Source: Amycolatopsis sp. CA-126428 (GTDB lineage Bacteria > Actinomycetota > Actinomycetes > Mycobacteriales > Pseudonocardiaceae). From it: a stretch of DNA of 64,000 bases. Of this stretch, positions 19,351 to 28,275 are shown in pieces. The stretch covers positions 62,001 to 126,000 of the forward strand of contig NZ_PPHF01000062.1 in assembly GCF_002904335.1 (NCBI RefSeq), written 5' to 3'. The position numbers and the translations under genes were made by a program. Under the pieces are notes generated by a model. That model saw only the letters and a list, made by a program, of their open reading frames with translations, ran no database searches and was not told the origin of the DNA. Position 1 is the first letter of the stretch. Each line of letters begins with the position of its first letter.

Positions 19351-20046
19351 GTGTGCGCACGTGTACTGGTCGCGGAAGACGACGAGAAGCAGGCCGAGGT
19401 CCTCCGGCTCTACCTCGAAAGCGAAGGGCACACCGTGGTGCTGGCCCCCGACGGCCGGGCGGCGCTCGACGAGGCCCGGCGCGACCGCCCCGACCTGCTG
19501 GTCCTCGACGTGATGATGCCGAAGGTCGACGGCCTCGACGTCTGCCGGATCCTGCGGCAGGAGTCCGACGTCGCGGTGCTGATGCTGACCGCCCGCGCCA
19601 CCGAGGACGACCTGCTGCTCGGCCTCGACCTCGGCGCCGACGACTACCTGACCAAGCCGTACAGCCCGCGCGAGCTGATGGCCCGGGTCCGGACGCTGCT
19701 GCGGCGGACCGCCGGGCGCGGCGAGCCGCCCGACACCGCGTTGCGCGCGGGCCGCCTGCGGCTCGACCCGGTGCGGCACGAAGTCTCGGTCGGCGACCGG
19801 CCGGTGGAGACCACTCCGGGCGAGTTCCAGCTGCTCGAGACGCTGATCCGGCAGCCGGGCCGGGTGTTCACCCGCCGGCAGCTGCTCGAACTGACCCGCG
19901 GCGACGACCGGTTCGTCAGCACCCGGATCATCGACGTCCACGTGCTCAACCTGCGGAAGAAGATCGAGCCGGACCCGCAGAAGCCCGTCCACCTGCGGAC
20001 CGTCTTCGGAGTCGGCTACAAGCTGACGGCGGAAGATGACGCCTAG
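19351..20046 (+). CDS. OmpR-type response regulator
   Basis: A 231-residue regulator. The receiver domain spans residues 1-115 with acidic residues in VAEDDE, the phospho-acceptor Asp in LLVLDVMMPKVDG, and the conserved Lys in YLTKPYSPREL. The C-terminal winged helix (about 130-228) includes LNLRKKIEPDPQ and LRTVFGVGYKL. GTG start at 19351. The stop overlaps the kinase start by 11 nt, so the pair is coupled. Target genes are unknown. Confidence 0.92.
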   Translation: MCARVLVAEDDEKQAEVLRLYLESEGHTVVLAPDGRAALDEARRDRPDLLVLDVMMPKVDGLDVCRILRQESDVAVLMLTARATEDDLLLGLDLGADDYLTKPYSPRELMARVRTLLRRTAGRGEPPDTALRAGRLRLDPVRHEVSVGDRPVETTPGEFQLLETLIRQPGRVFTRRQLLELTRGDDRFVSTRIIDVHVLNLRKKIEPDPQKPVHLRTVFGVGYKLTAEDDA

Positions 20047-21895
20047 CCCGAAGGCGCGGCAGCGCAGCTTCCCGAGGCGGCGCAGCCTGGTCGTCCGGCT
20101 CAGCGCCGTCTCCCTGCTCATCGCGCTCGCCTCCATCGCGGCGACCGCGTGGCTGGCCGTGCAGACCACCACCCGCGCGATCCAGCAGGAGCAGGGCCAG
20201 GCCCTCTCCGGCGACGCGACGATCTACACCGAGCTGCTCGGTTTCGCCGCGGCGAACCACACGTGGGACCAGGTCGGCCCCCGGCTGCGGACGCTGTCGG
20301 AACAGACCGGCCGCCGGGTCGTGCTGACCACCCTCGACCGGCGGGTCCTCGGCGATTCCGGCGGCGCGCCGGTCACCCTGCCGGTCAAGGCGACCGCGTC
20401 GGTCGATCCCCTGCACGTCGACCCGGTGCTGCTGCCCGAGGCCGGGACGAGCGGCATCGACCCGCGCGCGACCGGCCCGTTCAAGCTGCCCCCGTCCGAA
20501 CGCGAGGAGCTCACCGTGCTGGCCCACAAGGCCACCGCGTGCCTCGCCGTGTTCGGCCTGCCCGGTCAGGTGCACGACTCGCCGAGCGGGCGGCCCCAGC
20601 TCACCGGGCTCGACCCGCTCTCCGCCCGCTACTACGCGGGCAAGTGCGGGCTCTTCGAGCTGGCCGCCCCCACCCCGACCGAGCAGGCCGCGCTGACGAG
20701 CCTGAACGAGGCCGTCAACCGCTGCGTGCAGAACCAGGGCGGCGACCCGGTGAAGATCGACCGCGACCTGGAGGTGCTCGACGTCCCCGATCAGCGGCCG
20801 ATCCAGGGCTGCCTCGACTCGGCCCGCCGCGAGCAGCTCGCGCCGTACGTCGCGCCGCCCGCGTTGCTGTTCACGCTCGGCCCGGGCGGGTCGCCGCTGC
20901 CGACGTTCACGCTGTCGCGGGAGAACCTCACCCGGATCCTGGCGGTGACCGGTGGCGTGCTGGCGCTGGCCGTCGCGCTCACCGCGCTCGTCGCGCGGCG
21001 GTTGTCCCGTCCGCTGCGGGCGCTGACCGAGGCCGCGCAGCAGGACCGGCCGGCGCCGGTGAAGTCCCGCGACGAGGTCGGGTACCTCGCCGCCGCGTTC
21101 AACGACCTCACCGCCCGGCGCGAGCGCATCGAGGAGCAGCGCAAGGCGATGGTCAGCGACATCGCCCACGAGCTGCGCAACCCGCTCAACGTCATCCGCG
21201 GCCGGCTGGAGGCCGCCGAAGACGGGCACCTGCCGTTCGACCGGGCCCTGAGCGCGTCGCTGCTCGAGGAAACCGTGCTGCTGCAGCACATCGTCGACGA
21301 CCTGCAGGACCTCGCCGCGGCCGACGCCGGGCAGCTGCGCCTGCACCCCGAGCCCCTCGACGCGGCGGAGCTGGCCGGCCACGTCGCCGCCGCGCACGCC
21401 GACCGGGCCGCCGCCGGCGGTGTCACGCTCACCGTCGAAGCGCTCGGCGAAGCCACGTTGACGGCCGACCCGGTCCGGCTCCGGCAGGTCGTCGGCAACC
21501 TGGTGACGAACGCGATCCGGCACACGCCGCCCGGCGGCCGGGTGACCATCCGGATCTCGTCCACTGTGGACGAGGTGACGCTCGCCGTGGCGGACACCGG
21601 CGCCGGCATCGCCGCCGAGGACCTGCCGCACGTGTTCGACCGGTTCTGGCGGGCCGAGAAGTCCCGCAGCCGCCAGACCGGCGGCAGCGGGCTCGGCCTC
21701 GCCATCGTGCGCCACCTCGTCGCGGCGCACGGCGGCACGGTCGCCGTCGAGTCCGAAGTGGACGCCGGATCGACGTTCACCGTCCGGCTACCGAAGGCGG
21801 ATCCCGGTGGTGAGGACGCCGGCGTGGGGGACGCGCAGGACGTGCGGCCGCCGGGCCCCATCGCGGAGGAAGGTGACGCCGGTGGCGGTGAATAG
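20036..21895 (+). CDS. Membrane sensor histidine kinase
   Basis: A 619-residue kinase. TM1 is at about residues 20-45, followed by an extracellular region of about 250 residues with four scattered cysteines (TACLAV, GKCGLF, NRCVQN, QGCLDS). TM2 is at about 300-322. A HAMP segment precedes the phospho-acceptor H-box SDIAHELRNPLN and the ATPase boxes NLVTNAIRHTP, VADTGAGI and GGSGLGLAIV. A 28-residue Gly/Asp/Glu-rich tail follows the catalytic domain. It partners the overlapping response regulator. The signal is unknown; the four cysteines suggest a disulfide-stabilised sensor. Confidence 0.92.
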   Translation: MTPSPKARQRSFPRRRSLVVRLSAVSLLIALASIAATAWLAVQTTTRAIQQEQGQALSGDATIYTELLGFAAANHTWDQVGPRLRTLSEQTGRRVVLTTLDRRVLGDSGGAPVTLPVKATASVDPLHVDPVLLPEAGTSGIDPRATGPFKLPPSEREELTVLAHKATACLAVFGLPGQVHDSPSGRPQLTGLDPLSARYYAGKCGLFELAAPTPTEQAALTSLNEAVNRCVQNQGGDPVKIDRDLEVLDVPDQRPIQGCLDSARREQLAPYVAPPALLFTLGPGGSPLPTFTLSRENLTRILAVTGGVLALAVALTALVARRLSRPLRALTEAAQQDRPAPVKSRDEVGYLAAAFNDLTARRERIEEQRKAMVSDIAHELRNPLNVIRGRLEAAEDGHLPFDRALSASLLEETVLLQHIVDDLQDLAAADAGQLRLHPEPLDAAELAGHVAAAHADRAAAGGVTLTVEALGEATLTADPVRLRQVVGNLVTNAIRHTPPGGRVTIRISSTVDEVTLAVADTGAGIAAEDLPHVFDRFWRAEKSRSRQTGGSGLGLAIVRHLVAAHGGTVAVESEVDAGSTFTVRLPKADPGGEDAGVGDAQDVRPPGPIAEEGDAGGGE

Positions 21896-21898
21896 CCG

Positions 21899-22954
21899 TC
21901 AGCGAGAGTGCTTTGTGGAGGGTCCCGCCGTGGTGGCACCCTCGTGGAGCAGGCAGGGCAGCAGCAGCTGCCGGGGTTTCGGGTTCGCCAGCAGCCCGAC
22001 GAGGAGACGCACGGCGTGCACCCCCATTTCGTGGCGCGGGATGCGGAACATCGACCAGTCCGTGGCCGTGCTCGGCACCGCGTGCACCGGTGGCTGCTGC
22101 GACGGGCCGGCGTCCCCCAGCACCACGAGCGAAAGGTCCTCGGGCACCCCGAAGCCGAGGTCGTGCGCGCAGGCCAGGATGCCGTCGGCCATCGCGGAGC
22201 TTTCGACGAGCAACGCCGTGACACCCTCGTCGCGCACCTGCCGCAGCGCGAGCGCCGGGTCTTCCTCGAGGAACACCAGCGGGGTCCGCCGGTGATTGCG
22301 CGCCGCCGCCTCGTAGCCGGCGCGGCGGTCGAGCGTCGGCTCGTTCTCCTCGGTCACGCCGAGCAGCCCGATCCGGCGGTGCCCGAGCCCCCACAGCCAC
22401 TTATGGACCTCACGGGTGGCCGCGACGTAGTCGGCGCCGACGTAGCTGATCGGCCCGGTCGGCGACTCGCGGCGGCCGACGAACACGAACGGGAACTGCT
22501 CGTCGACCAGCTGCGCGAGCTCCTGGGGATCGTTGTGCCGGCCCAGCAGGATCGAGCCGTCGGCGATGCGCAGCCGGTTCGTGCCGGACTCGTAGATCCG
22601 GCGGCGCCCGTCGCGGCGGCCACCGCTGGTGAACAGCAGCAGGTCGAAGCCCTGTTCTTCGGCTTCCTCCTCGATGCCGAGCAGGAACGGCCGGTAGAAG
22701 TCCGCCACCCCGGACGGGAACACCGACTCGTAGGTGAACACGCCGAGGATCCGGTTGGACTTGCCGCGCAGCCGGCGGCCCATGATGTCCACGGTGTACC
22801 CGGTTTCGCGGAGCACCTGCTGCACGCGGTCGCGGGTCTCGGGGGTGATGCGCAGGCTGTCGGAGCCGTTGAGCACCATGGACACGACGGCCTGCGAGAC
22901 ACCGGCCAGGCGCGCCACCTGGGCCTGCGTGACCCGGCCCGAACCCGCCGTCAT
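21899..22954 (-). CDS. LacI-family transcriptional regulator
   Basis: A 351-residue LacI regulator. The N-terminal helix-turn-helix is VTQAQVARLAGVSQAVVSMV with hinge helix residues IMGRRLRGKSNRILGVF. The periplasmic-binding-protein-like effector domain runs from about 65 to 345. It converges on the histidine kinase with only 3 bp between stops. No sugar transport or glycoside hydrolase operon is adjacent, so its target is probably elsewhere or limited to itself. Confidence 0.88.
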   Translation of the reverse strand: MTAGSGRVTQAQVARLAGVSQAVVSMVLNGSDSLRITPETRDRVQQVLRETGYTVDIMGRRLRGKSNRILGVFTYESVFPSGVADFYRPFLLGIEEEAEEQGFDLLLFTSGGRRDGRRRIYESGTNRLRIADGSILLGRHNDPQELAQLVDEQFPFVFVGRRESPTGPISYVGADYVAATREVHKWLWGLGHRRIGLLGVTEENEPTLDRRAGYEAAARNHRRTPLVFLEEDPALALRQVRDEGVTALLVESSAMADGILACAHDLGFGVPEDLSLVVLGDAGPSQQPPVHAVPSTATDWSMFRIPRHEMGVHAVRLLVGLLANPKPRQLLLPCLLHEGATTAGPSTKHSR

Positions 22955-23055
22955 CGGTGACTCCCTCCCGCCGCTGTCCGGCAGACCTTACCGGCGGCAC
23001 GGTCAGCACCCCGCACTTCGTGGTGCGCACGGGCAGCTCGCGTGCCGACCCCTTG

Positions 23056-24207
23056 CTACAGGGGTAAGCCGGCGTAGTTCTCGGCCAGTTCGGTCTTCGC
23101 GGCCGTCGACGTCACCGTGCGGTGGAGCTGGGAGAGCTGGAGCTGGGCGTCGAAGTCGTCGCCGTGGCGGTGCAGCATCGACGTCATCCACCACGAGAAG
23201 TGCGTGCAGCGCCAGACTCGCCGCAACGCCGTCTCCGAGTACGCGTCCACGAGCCGGTCGTCGCCGCCGAACGACGCCGTCAGGGCCCGGGCCAGCAGGG
23301 CGACGTCGGCCACCGCCAGGTTCAGCCCCTTCGCCCCCGTCGGCGGCACGATGTGCGCCGCATCCCCGGCCAAGTAAAGGTTTCCGTGCCGCATCGGGGT
23401 CGTCACGAAGCTCCGCATGGGGAGCACGCTCTTCTCCGTGATCGTCCCGGTCTCCAGCGTCCACCCCGGTACGCCGAGCCGTTCGGACAGCGCCGCCCAG
23501 ATCCGGTCGTCGCTCCACTGCGCGATGTCCTCGTCCGGCGCCACCTGCAGGTAGAACCGGCTCACCCGCGGCGAGCGCATGCTGTGCATCGCGAACCCGT
23601 CCGGGTGCCAGGCGTAGATCAGCTCGTCCGTGGAAGGCGCGACGTCGGCCAGCACCCCCAGCCACGCGAACGGGTAAGCCCGCTCCCAGACCCGCGGTTC
23701 CGGAACGGACGCCCGGCTCGGTCCGTGGAAGCCGTCGCAGCCGACCACGACGTCCGCCTCGATCCGCCGCGCGACGCCGGAATCGTCCACAAAGGTCACC
23801 GACGGCTGCCCGGTGACGTCGTGCAGCGTGACGTCGGCGGCCGAGTAGTACGCCGGGCGGCCCGCCTTTTCCCGCGCCGCCATCAGGTCCTTGGTCACTT
23901 CGGTCTGCCCGTAGACCGTCACCGACCGTCCGATCAGGCCGGTGAAGTCGACGTGGTGCCGGTGCTCCGGCCACTGCAGGTGGATCCCGCGGTGTTCCAT
24001 GCCTTCGACGTCGAGGCGGGCGCCGAGGCCGACGTCCCGCAGGAGTTCCACGGTCCCCGCCTCGAGGATGCCGGCGCGGATGCGCGCCTGGACGTATTCC
24101 GCGGTCTGCCGTTCGAGCAGCACCGAGTCGATGCCTTCGAGACCGAGCAGGTGGGACAGCAGCAGCCCGGCCGGGCCGGCGCCGACGATGACGACTTGGG
24201 TGCGCAC
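23056..24207 (-). CDS. pobA: 4-hydroxybenzoate 3-monooxygenase
   Basis: A 383-residue class A flavoprotein hydroxylase of PobA length. The FAD motif is VVIVGAGPAGLLLSHLLGLE, followed by AEYVQARIRAGILEAGTVEL, typical of PobA. The second FAD motif is YLAGDAAHIVPPTGAKGLNL. The C-terminal WRCTHFSWWMTSMLH also matches. The GTG at 24207 is preceded by AGGACGTCC. It hydroxylates 4-hydroxybenzoate to protocatechuate. The beta-ketoadipate (pca) genes are not in the window. Confidence 0.9.
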   Translation of the reverse strand: MRTQVVIVGAGPAGLLLSHLLGLEGIDSVLLERQTAEYVQARIRAGILEAGTVELLRDVGLGARLDVEGMEHRGIHLQWPEHRHHVDFTGLIGRSVTVYGQTEVTKDLMAAREKAGRPAYYSAADVTLHDVTGQPSVTFVDDSGVARRIEADVVVGCDGFHGPSRASVPEPRVWERAYPFAWLGVLADVAPSTDELIYAWHPDGFAMHSMRSPRVSRFYLQVAPDEDIAQWSDDRIWAALSERLGVPGWTLETGTITEKSVLPMRSFVTTPMRHGNLYLAGDAAHIVPPTGAKGLNLAVADVALLARALTASFGGDDRLVDAYSETALRRVWRCTHFSWWMTSMLHRHGDDFDAQLQLSQLHRTVTSTAAKTELAENYAGLPL

Positions 24208-24266
24208 TGGAGGACGTCCTTTCCCGCGATCGAGCCCGAGCATGGATCGGCGGCGCCGCCCGCCAC

Positions 24267-24300
24267 CAGTATATTCTCATTCAGTGAGAGGAATTCCCCA
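24267..24300. promoter_or_regulatory. A+T-rich pobA promoter/operator region
   Basis: On the minus strand, TATACT near 24267-24275 is a -10-like element upstream of pobA. It lies next to an imperfect palindrome, ATTCTCAT-tca-GTGAGAGGAAT (24273-24294), which overlaps the IclR stop codon. This island is much less G+C-rich than its surroundings and is a good candidate for binding by the adjacent IclR regulator. Confidence 0.45.
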
Positions 24301-25036
24301 TCGCCCGTGAGATCCCGCGCGCCGCGGCCCGCAGCGCCGGGATCTGCATGCGCGCGTTCCGGTCGTTGGGCACGATCACCGACAGCGCCGCGACGACCTC
24401 GCCGGAGGGCCCCCGCAGCGGCACGGCGATCCCCGTCGTCTCCTCGTCGATGAAACCGGCGCAGAAGGCGTACCCGTTCCGCCGGACGTCGGCGAGGAAC
24501 CGGCGCAGCCGCACCGGCTCGGTCAGCGTCGTGCGGCGAAAGGCTTCCAGCGGGCCGGCCAGCACCTGTTCCTGCAGGTCGGCGGGCGCGTGGGCGAGCA
24601 GCACCAGCCCGGACGACGACGCGTGCAGCGGCAGCCGCCCGGCCACCCGCGTCACGTTGAGCGTCGCCCCGGGCGCCGAGAGCCGCTCGACGAACAGCAC
24701 CTCGCGGTCCTCGAGCACCGCGAGCTGCGTGTGGTGCCCGACGACGGCGTGCAGGTCTTCCATGAACGGCATCGCCGCTTCGCGCAGCCCGAGCGTCGGC
24801 GAGGCCCGGGACGCCAGTTCCCACAGCCGGACGCCCACCCGGATCTTCCGATCGGGGTCCCGCCACAGCCAGCCGTGCCCGACCAGCTCCTCGACCAGCC
24901 GCGACGCCGTCGCGACGTGCAGGTTCGCCCCTCGCGCGATATCGGTGACACGCAACGCCGGCGCGTCCGGCCCGAACGTCTCGAAGATGCGGACCACGCG
25001 CGAGAGCACGGACTCGCCCAGTACAGGCTTCACCAC
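24281..25036 (-). CDS. IclR-family regulator, PobR/PcaR-like
   Basis: About 251 residues. The winged helix-turn-helix at the N-terminus contains LRVTDIARGANLHVATASRL; the IclR effector domain follows with VLFVERLSAPGATLNVTRVA, LPLHASSSGLVLLAH and FIDEETTGIAVPLRGPSGEV. It sits 73 bp upstream of pobA on the same strand, so control of 4-hydroxybenzoate catabolism is likely. I chose GTG at 25036 because the longer frame would begin inside a hairpin that probably ends the chitinase transcript. Confidence 0.83.
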   Translation of the reverse strand: MVKPVLGESVLSRVVRIFETFGPDAPALRVTDIARGANLHVATASRLVEELVGHGWLWRDPDRKIRVGVRLWELASRASPTLGLREAAMPFMEDLHAVVGHHTQLAVLEDREVLFVERLSAPGATLNVTRVAGRLPLHASSSGLVLLAHAPADLQEQVLAGPLEAFRRTTLTEPVRLRRFLADVRRNGYAFCAGFIDEETTGIAVPLRGPSGEVVAALSVIVPNDRNARMQIPALRAAARGISRAMGNSSH

Positions 25037-25043
25037 GCCAGCA

Positions 25044-25072
25044 GTGTGCCCCACCGGAGCGGCGGGGCACAC
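25044..25072 (-). terminator. Hairpin after the chitinase gene
   Basis: GTGTGCCCC (25044-25052) and GGGGCACAC (25064-25072) form a perfect 9-bp stem with an 11-nt loop, 10 bp after the chitinase stop on the minus strand. Confidence 0.6.
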
Positions 25073-25081
25073 CGCCGACCG

Positions 25082-26848
25082 TCACGGCAGGGCGTTCAGG
25101 AACGGCTCGTGGCTGTTCTGGAACTCCCAGCCGTAGTACTTGTCCCAGTTGATCGACCACGTCATCAGCCCGCGGAAGCCGGGCGAGGTCCCGCCGCGCA
25201 GGGTGTACGAACCGCAACCGCTGCCCTTGACCAGGCAGTTCACCGCCGTCTGCACGTCGGCGGGTGAGGTGTAGCCGTTGCCCGCGCTGACGGCGGCGGG
25301 CAGCCCGATCGCGATCTGATCAGGACGCAGGCCGGGGAAGAACTGCCCGGTGTTCGCCACGCTGAAGCCGGCTTTGAGCATGTCGGTCATCGCGATGTGG
25401 AACTCGGCGCCGCCCATGTTGTGGTACTGGTTGTCGAGCCCCATGACCGGGCCGGAGTTGTAGTCCTGGACGTGCAGCACGGTGAGCGAGTCCCGCAGGG
25501 CGTGGATGACGGGCAGGTAGGCGCCGGTCCGCGCGTCACCGGCGCCGGAGCCGCCGTAGAACTGGTAGCCGACCTGCACGAAGAACGTCTCGGGCGCCAT
25601 GGTGAGCACGAACCCGGAGCCGTACTTGGCCTTGAGCGTCTTCAGCGCGGAGATCAGGTTGACGATGACGGGCGTGGTCGGGTTCCGGAAGTCGGTGTCC
25701 CCGGCGTTGAGCGACAGCGAGTGGCCCTCGAAATCGACGTCGAGGCCGTTGAGCCCGTACTTGTCGATGATGCCGGAGACGGAGCTGACGAACTTGTCCC
25801 GGGCGGCGGTGGTCGTCAGCTGCACCTGGCCGTTCTGCCCGCCGATGGAGATCAGCACCTTCTTGCCCTGCGCTTGTTTGGCCTTGATCGCGGCGACGAA
25901 GTCGGCGTCGCTCTCGACGTTCGGGCATTCGGAGGCGGGGCACCGGGTGAAGCGGATGTCCCCGGAGGTGACGGAGGTCGGTTCCCCGAAGGCGAGATCG
26001 ATGATGTCCCAGGCGGCGGGCACATCGGCCATCCGGACGTACCCGGACCCGTTGGCGAAGCTGGCGTGCAGGTACCCGACGAGGGCGTGCTTGGGCAGGC
26101 CGGTGTCAACGCAGCCGCTGGTACTGGCGGTGACGGTCCCACTCTTGGGCGACTCACCGGCACTGTTGTAGGCGGCGACGGTGTAGCTGTGGGTGGTGCA
26201 CGCGGCGAGCCCGCTGACGATGGCACTCGTTCCGGTGACGGTGGCGACGGCGGTGCCGCCTTCGTAGACGCGGTACCCGGTGACGGTGCCGCCGCCGGCG
26301 CCCCAGCTCAGCGCGATGGAGCCGGCGGTGACGGCGGTCGCTTGTGGCGTACCGGGAGCACCGGGCGTACCAGGGGTGTTGCCACCGGGCCCATCGAGGA
26401 CGACGTCATCGGCGTAGTAGGTACCGGCGCCGTACCAGCCGTGGAGGTAGAGCTGGGCGGAGGTCTGGTTGCCGGTGGTGAAGCTGAGGGAGAGCTGGTT
26501 GTAGGCGTTCGAGTTGCCGGACCAGGTCGAGGGGCCGCCGGTGACGCCGAGGTAGACGGGGTTCCCCCGCACCCAGGCGGAGACGGTGTAGGTGGTGTTG
26601 GGCTGAACGGAGACGGTCTGCGCGCACTGGGCGTAATCGGCGCCGACGGGAGTACCGGAGAGCGCGTAGCCGCCGGAGTGCACGGGCGTGCTCACGGCGG
26701 TCGCGTTGGAACAGGCCCACCCGGAGAGCGACCCGGCTTCGAAGCCGGGATTGGTGAGGAGGTTGGCGGCCTCGGCGGGGACGGCGAGCAGCCCGGAGAG
26801 CGCAAGCAGGAAGGCGGCGAGGGTGACGGACAGTCGGGAACGCCTCAT
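25082..26848 (-). CDS. Secreted GH18 chitinase with CBM and fibronectin III modules
   Basis: A 588-residue modular enzyme. A signal peptide ends at about AVPAEAA. A beta-sandwich carbohydrate-binding module (about 28-155, LLTNPGFEAGSLSGW onward) is followed by a Gly/Pro/Thr linker, a fibronectin III domain (about 165-245) and the GH18 barrel (about 255-585). The catalytic DxxDxDxE motif is GLDVDFEG, and VLISIGGQNG is the neighbouring conserved strand. ATG at 26848 with GGAGGA upstream. It hydrolyses extracellular chitin. The paired DasR-like repeats upstream support control by N-acetylglucosamine status. Confidence 0.92.
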   Translation of the reverse strand: MRRSRLSVTLAAFLLALSGLLAVPAEAANLLTNPGFEAGSLSGWACSNATAVSTPVHSGGYALSGTPVGADYAQCAQTVSVQPNTTYTVSAWVRGNPVYLGVTGGPSTWSGNSNAYNQLSLSFTTGNQTSAQLYLHGWYGAGTYYADDVVLDGPGGNTPGTPGAPGTPQATAVTAGSIALSWGAGGGTVTGYRVYEGGTAVATVTGTSAIVSGLAACTTHSYTVAAYNSAGESPKSGTVTASTSGCVDTGLPKHALVGYLHASFANGSGYVRMADVPAAWDIIDLAFGEPTSVTSGDIRFTRCPASECPNVESDADFVAAIKAKQAQGKKVLISIGGQNGQVQLTTTAARDKFVSSVSGIIDKYGLNGLDVDFEGHSLSLNAGDTDFRNPTTPVIVNLISALKTLKAKYGSGFVLTMAPETFFVQVGYQFYGGSGAGDARTGAYLPVIHALRDSLTVLHVQDYNSGPVMGLDNQYHNMGGAEFHIAMTDMLKAGFSVANTGQFFPGLRPDQIAIGLPAAVSAGNGYTSPADVQTAVNCLVKGSGCGSYTLRGGTSPGFRGLMTWSINWDKYYGWEFQNSHEPFLNALP

Positions 26849-26876
26849 CGGGTCCTCCAGTCAGGGAGAGACCCTG

Positions 26877-26911
26877 ATTGTCTAGACCAATATGTAAATT
26901 GTCCAGACCAA
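26877..26911 (-). promoter_or_regulatory. Paired DasR-like sites upstream of the chitinase
   Basis: Two 14-bp copies of TTGGTCTRGACAAT on the minus strand (26898-26911 and 26877-26890) are spaced 21 bp start to start, two helical turns. They match the known DasR-responsive element core TGGTCTAGACCA and the direct repeats of Streptomyces chitinase promoters. The 7-bp spacer (minus-strand TTACATA) is A+T-rich and may hold the -10 region. Repression by DasR, relieved by amino-sugar phosphates, is the likely control. Confidence 0.75.
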
Positions 26912-27459
26912 AAGGAGGGTTGCGGCGGCGGTGGTAATTGTGCCGTGACGCTCGGATGCTCCCTGGCCTCCGCGGGGGGCGGCCAGGGGCCGGGGCTCGC
27001 CCGTGAGCGCTGGCGCGGGTCGCTGAGCCGCGCCGGTGGACCGCTGGCGGACTACACCAGCAGGCCGCGCCAATGGGCTGCGCCGACAAGGCCGGGCCAG
27101 CGGGCCGCTGGCGGCGGACTGCGCCAGCGGGCTGCGCCAGCCGGGCGAGCCACCGCTACCGGAGGCGTGGCACTGGCACCGGCGAGCCACGGCAGGCTAC
27201 CGCCGGAAAGCCAAACCAAAGGTGAGGAGCCCACCGGCGCAAGCCCACGCCCCAGCCCCCGACCACACCCCCCTGCCGACCCGATACGCAGCCGCCTCAG
27301 CGGCCGGCACGCCGGGTCAAGGCACGCTTTCCCGCCTTGACGCGGCGTGCCGGCCGTTGAACAATCCGGCGTTCGGGTCGGTGGAAGTCAGTGAAACTCC
27401 CCAAAAGAGCGGCGACTCACCGGAAGAGCAGCACCTCGCCAAATGAACCGAAAGAGCCC
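26912..27459. other. Non-coding region upstream of the chitinase
   Basis: About 550 bp with no convincing gene. It contains an imperfect direct repeat, CCGCTGGCGG followed by a CCAGC(A/G)GGC(C/T)GCGCCA core, at 27041-27072 and again at 27105-27139. It also holds the long hairpin at 27301-27356. The remaining open frames are low-complexity Pro/Arg/Gly strings typical of shadow frames. Confidence 0.5.
27301..27356. terminator. 23-bp-arm hairpin, bidirectional terminator or REP-like element
   Basis: Arms at 27301-27323 and 27334-27356 pair with one mismatch over 23 bp around a 10-nt loop (ACGCTTTCCC). The stem begins CGGCCGGCACGCC and its inner part is GTCAAGGC/GCCTTGAC. It lies about 100 bp beyond the ATPase stop. 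It is longer and more perfect than a typical terminator and may be a mobile palindromic repeat used as one. Confidence 0.7.
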
Positions 27460-28014
27460 TCAACACCCCACCAGAACCTTGGCCACCACCCGAGTCCGCG
27501 CCGCCCCGTCCCGATCAATCACCTGAACACTCCGCCACCCCACCGGAACCCGATCAGCCAGCAACTCCTCCCGCCACTTCCCCACCCGCCGAACATGCCG
27601 CGCGAACGACCGCGCCCGCACCACCCTCCCCCGGCTCCGCTGCCCCGCCAGAGCCTCCTCCGCCGGCACGTCAAGAAACAGCAACCGCACCGCCCGCCCA
27701 CTCACCACCCCGACCAGCGCCAGCAGCACCCGAGTCGACGCCCGCGTCGAAGGCTCATGGACCACCATCGGGCCATCACCGAGCGCCCGCCCGACTATCC
27801 GCAGCCGGTGCCACGCGTGCACGACCAGCCGGTAACACCGGTACGGCACCACCGGCGGAACCACCGCCCCGAGCCGCTCCCGCACCTGGTCGGAGTCCAG
27901 CACCGGCAGCCCCGCCGCGGCGTGGCGGAGCATGGTCGTCTTGCCCGCTCCGGGCAGCCCCGCCACGACGAGCAGGTCGCGCGGGCCGAGCTCGATGACA
28001 GTGGGCTCGCTCAT
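27460..28014 (-). CDS. Small AAA/kinase-like ATP-binding protein
   Basis: A 184-residue P-loop protein. Walker A is GLPGAGKTTMLRH near residue 20, followed by DSDQVRERLG, and FLDVPAEEALAGQRSR at about 112 resembles the phosphate/lid region of gluconate- or shikimate-kinase-like proteins. It is very Arg/Val-rich at the C-terminus. ATG at 28014. No partner gene is evident. A small-molecule or RNA kinase of the AAA_33 type is a reasonable guess; the substrate is unknown. Confidence 0.75.
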   Translation of the reverse strand: MSEPTVIELGPRDLLVVAGLPGAGKTTMLRHAAAGLPVLDSDQVRERLGAVVPPVVPYRCYRLVVHAWHRLRIVGRALGDGPMVVHEPSTRASTRVLLALVGVVSGRAVRLLFLDVPAEEALAGQRSRGRVVRARSFARHVRRVGKWREELLADRVPVGWRSVQVIDRDGAARTRVVAKVLVGC

Positions 28015-28034
28015 GTCCCGCCCAACGTCCCGGC

Positions 28035-28057
28035 GAAGGTAATGGTTCCTTTACCTT
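28035..28057. promoter_or_regulatory. Short A+T-rich inverted repeat upstream of the ATPase
   Basis: AAGGTAA (28035-28041) and TTACCTT (28051-28057) pair perfectly around a 9-bp spacer, 21 bp upstream of the ATPase start. The base composition is unlike its surroundings. It could be an operator or part of the promoter. Confidence 0.3.
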
Positions 28058-28275
28058 CAGCTCACGCACGGTAACGGACAACCATCCGTGCACCGAAGAC
28101 CACCCGCCCGGAACTCTCGCTGTCACCCGCCGTGCTCGTCGCCGGAAAACCTATGCGCCGCAGGCCATCCGCGGCCGGAACCGGTTCGGGTGAAGATCGC
28201 GCCGAACCCTTCCCGGCGTCCGGAAAATCCCTATCTTCTGGAAGGGACGCTCAGTGAGAACAGGGGAAACTCGTC

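Noticed and set aside
27041..27139. Imperfect direct repeat as a regulatory array
   Set aside because: Only two loosely matching G+C-rich copies far from any start codon; composition bias explains it.
26882..27190. Short ORF upstream of the chitinase
   Set aside because: Crosses the chitinase promoter and DasR-like sites; the product is low-complexity with no ribosome-binding site of note.
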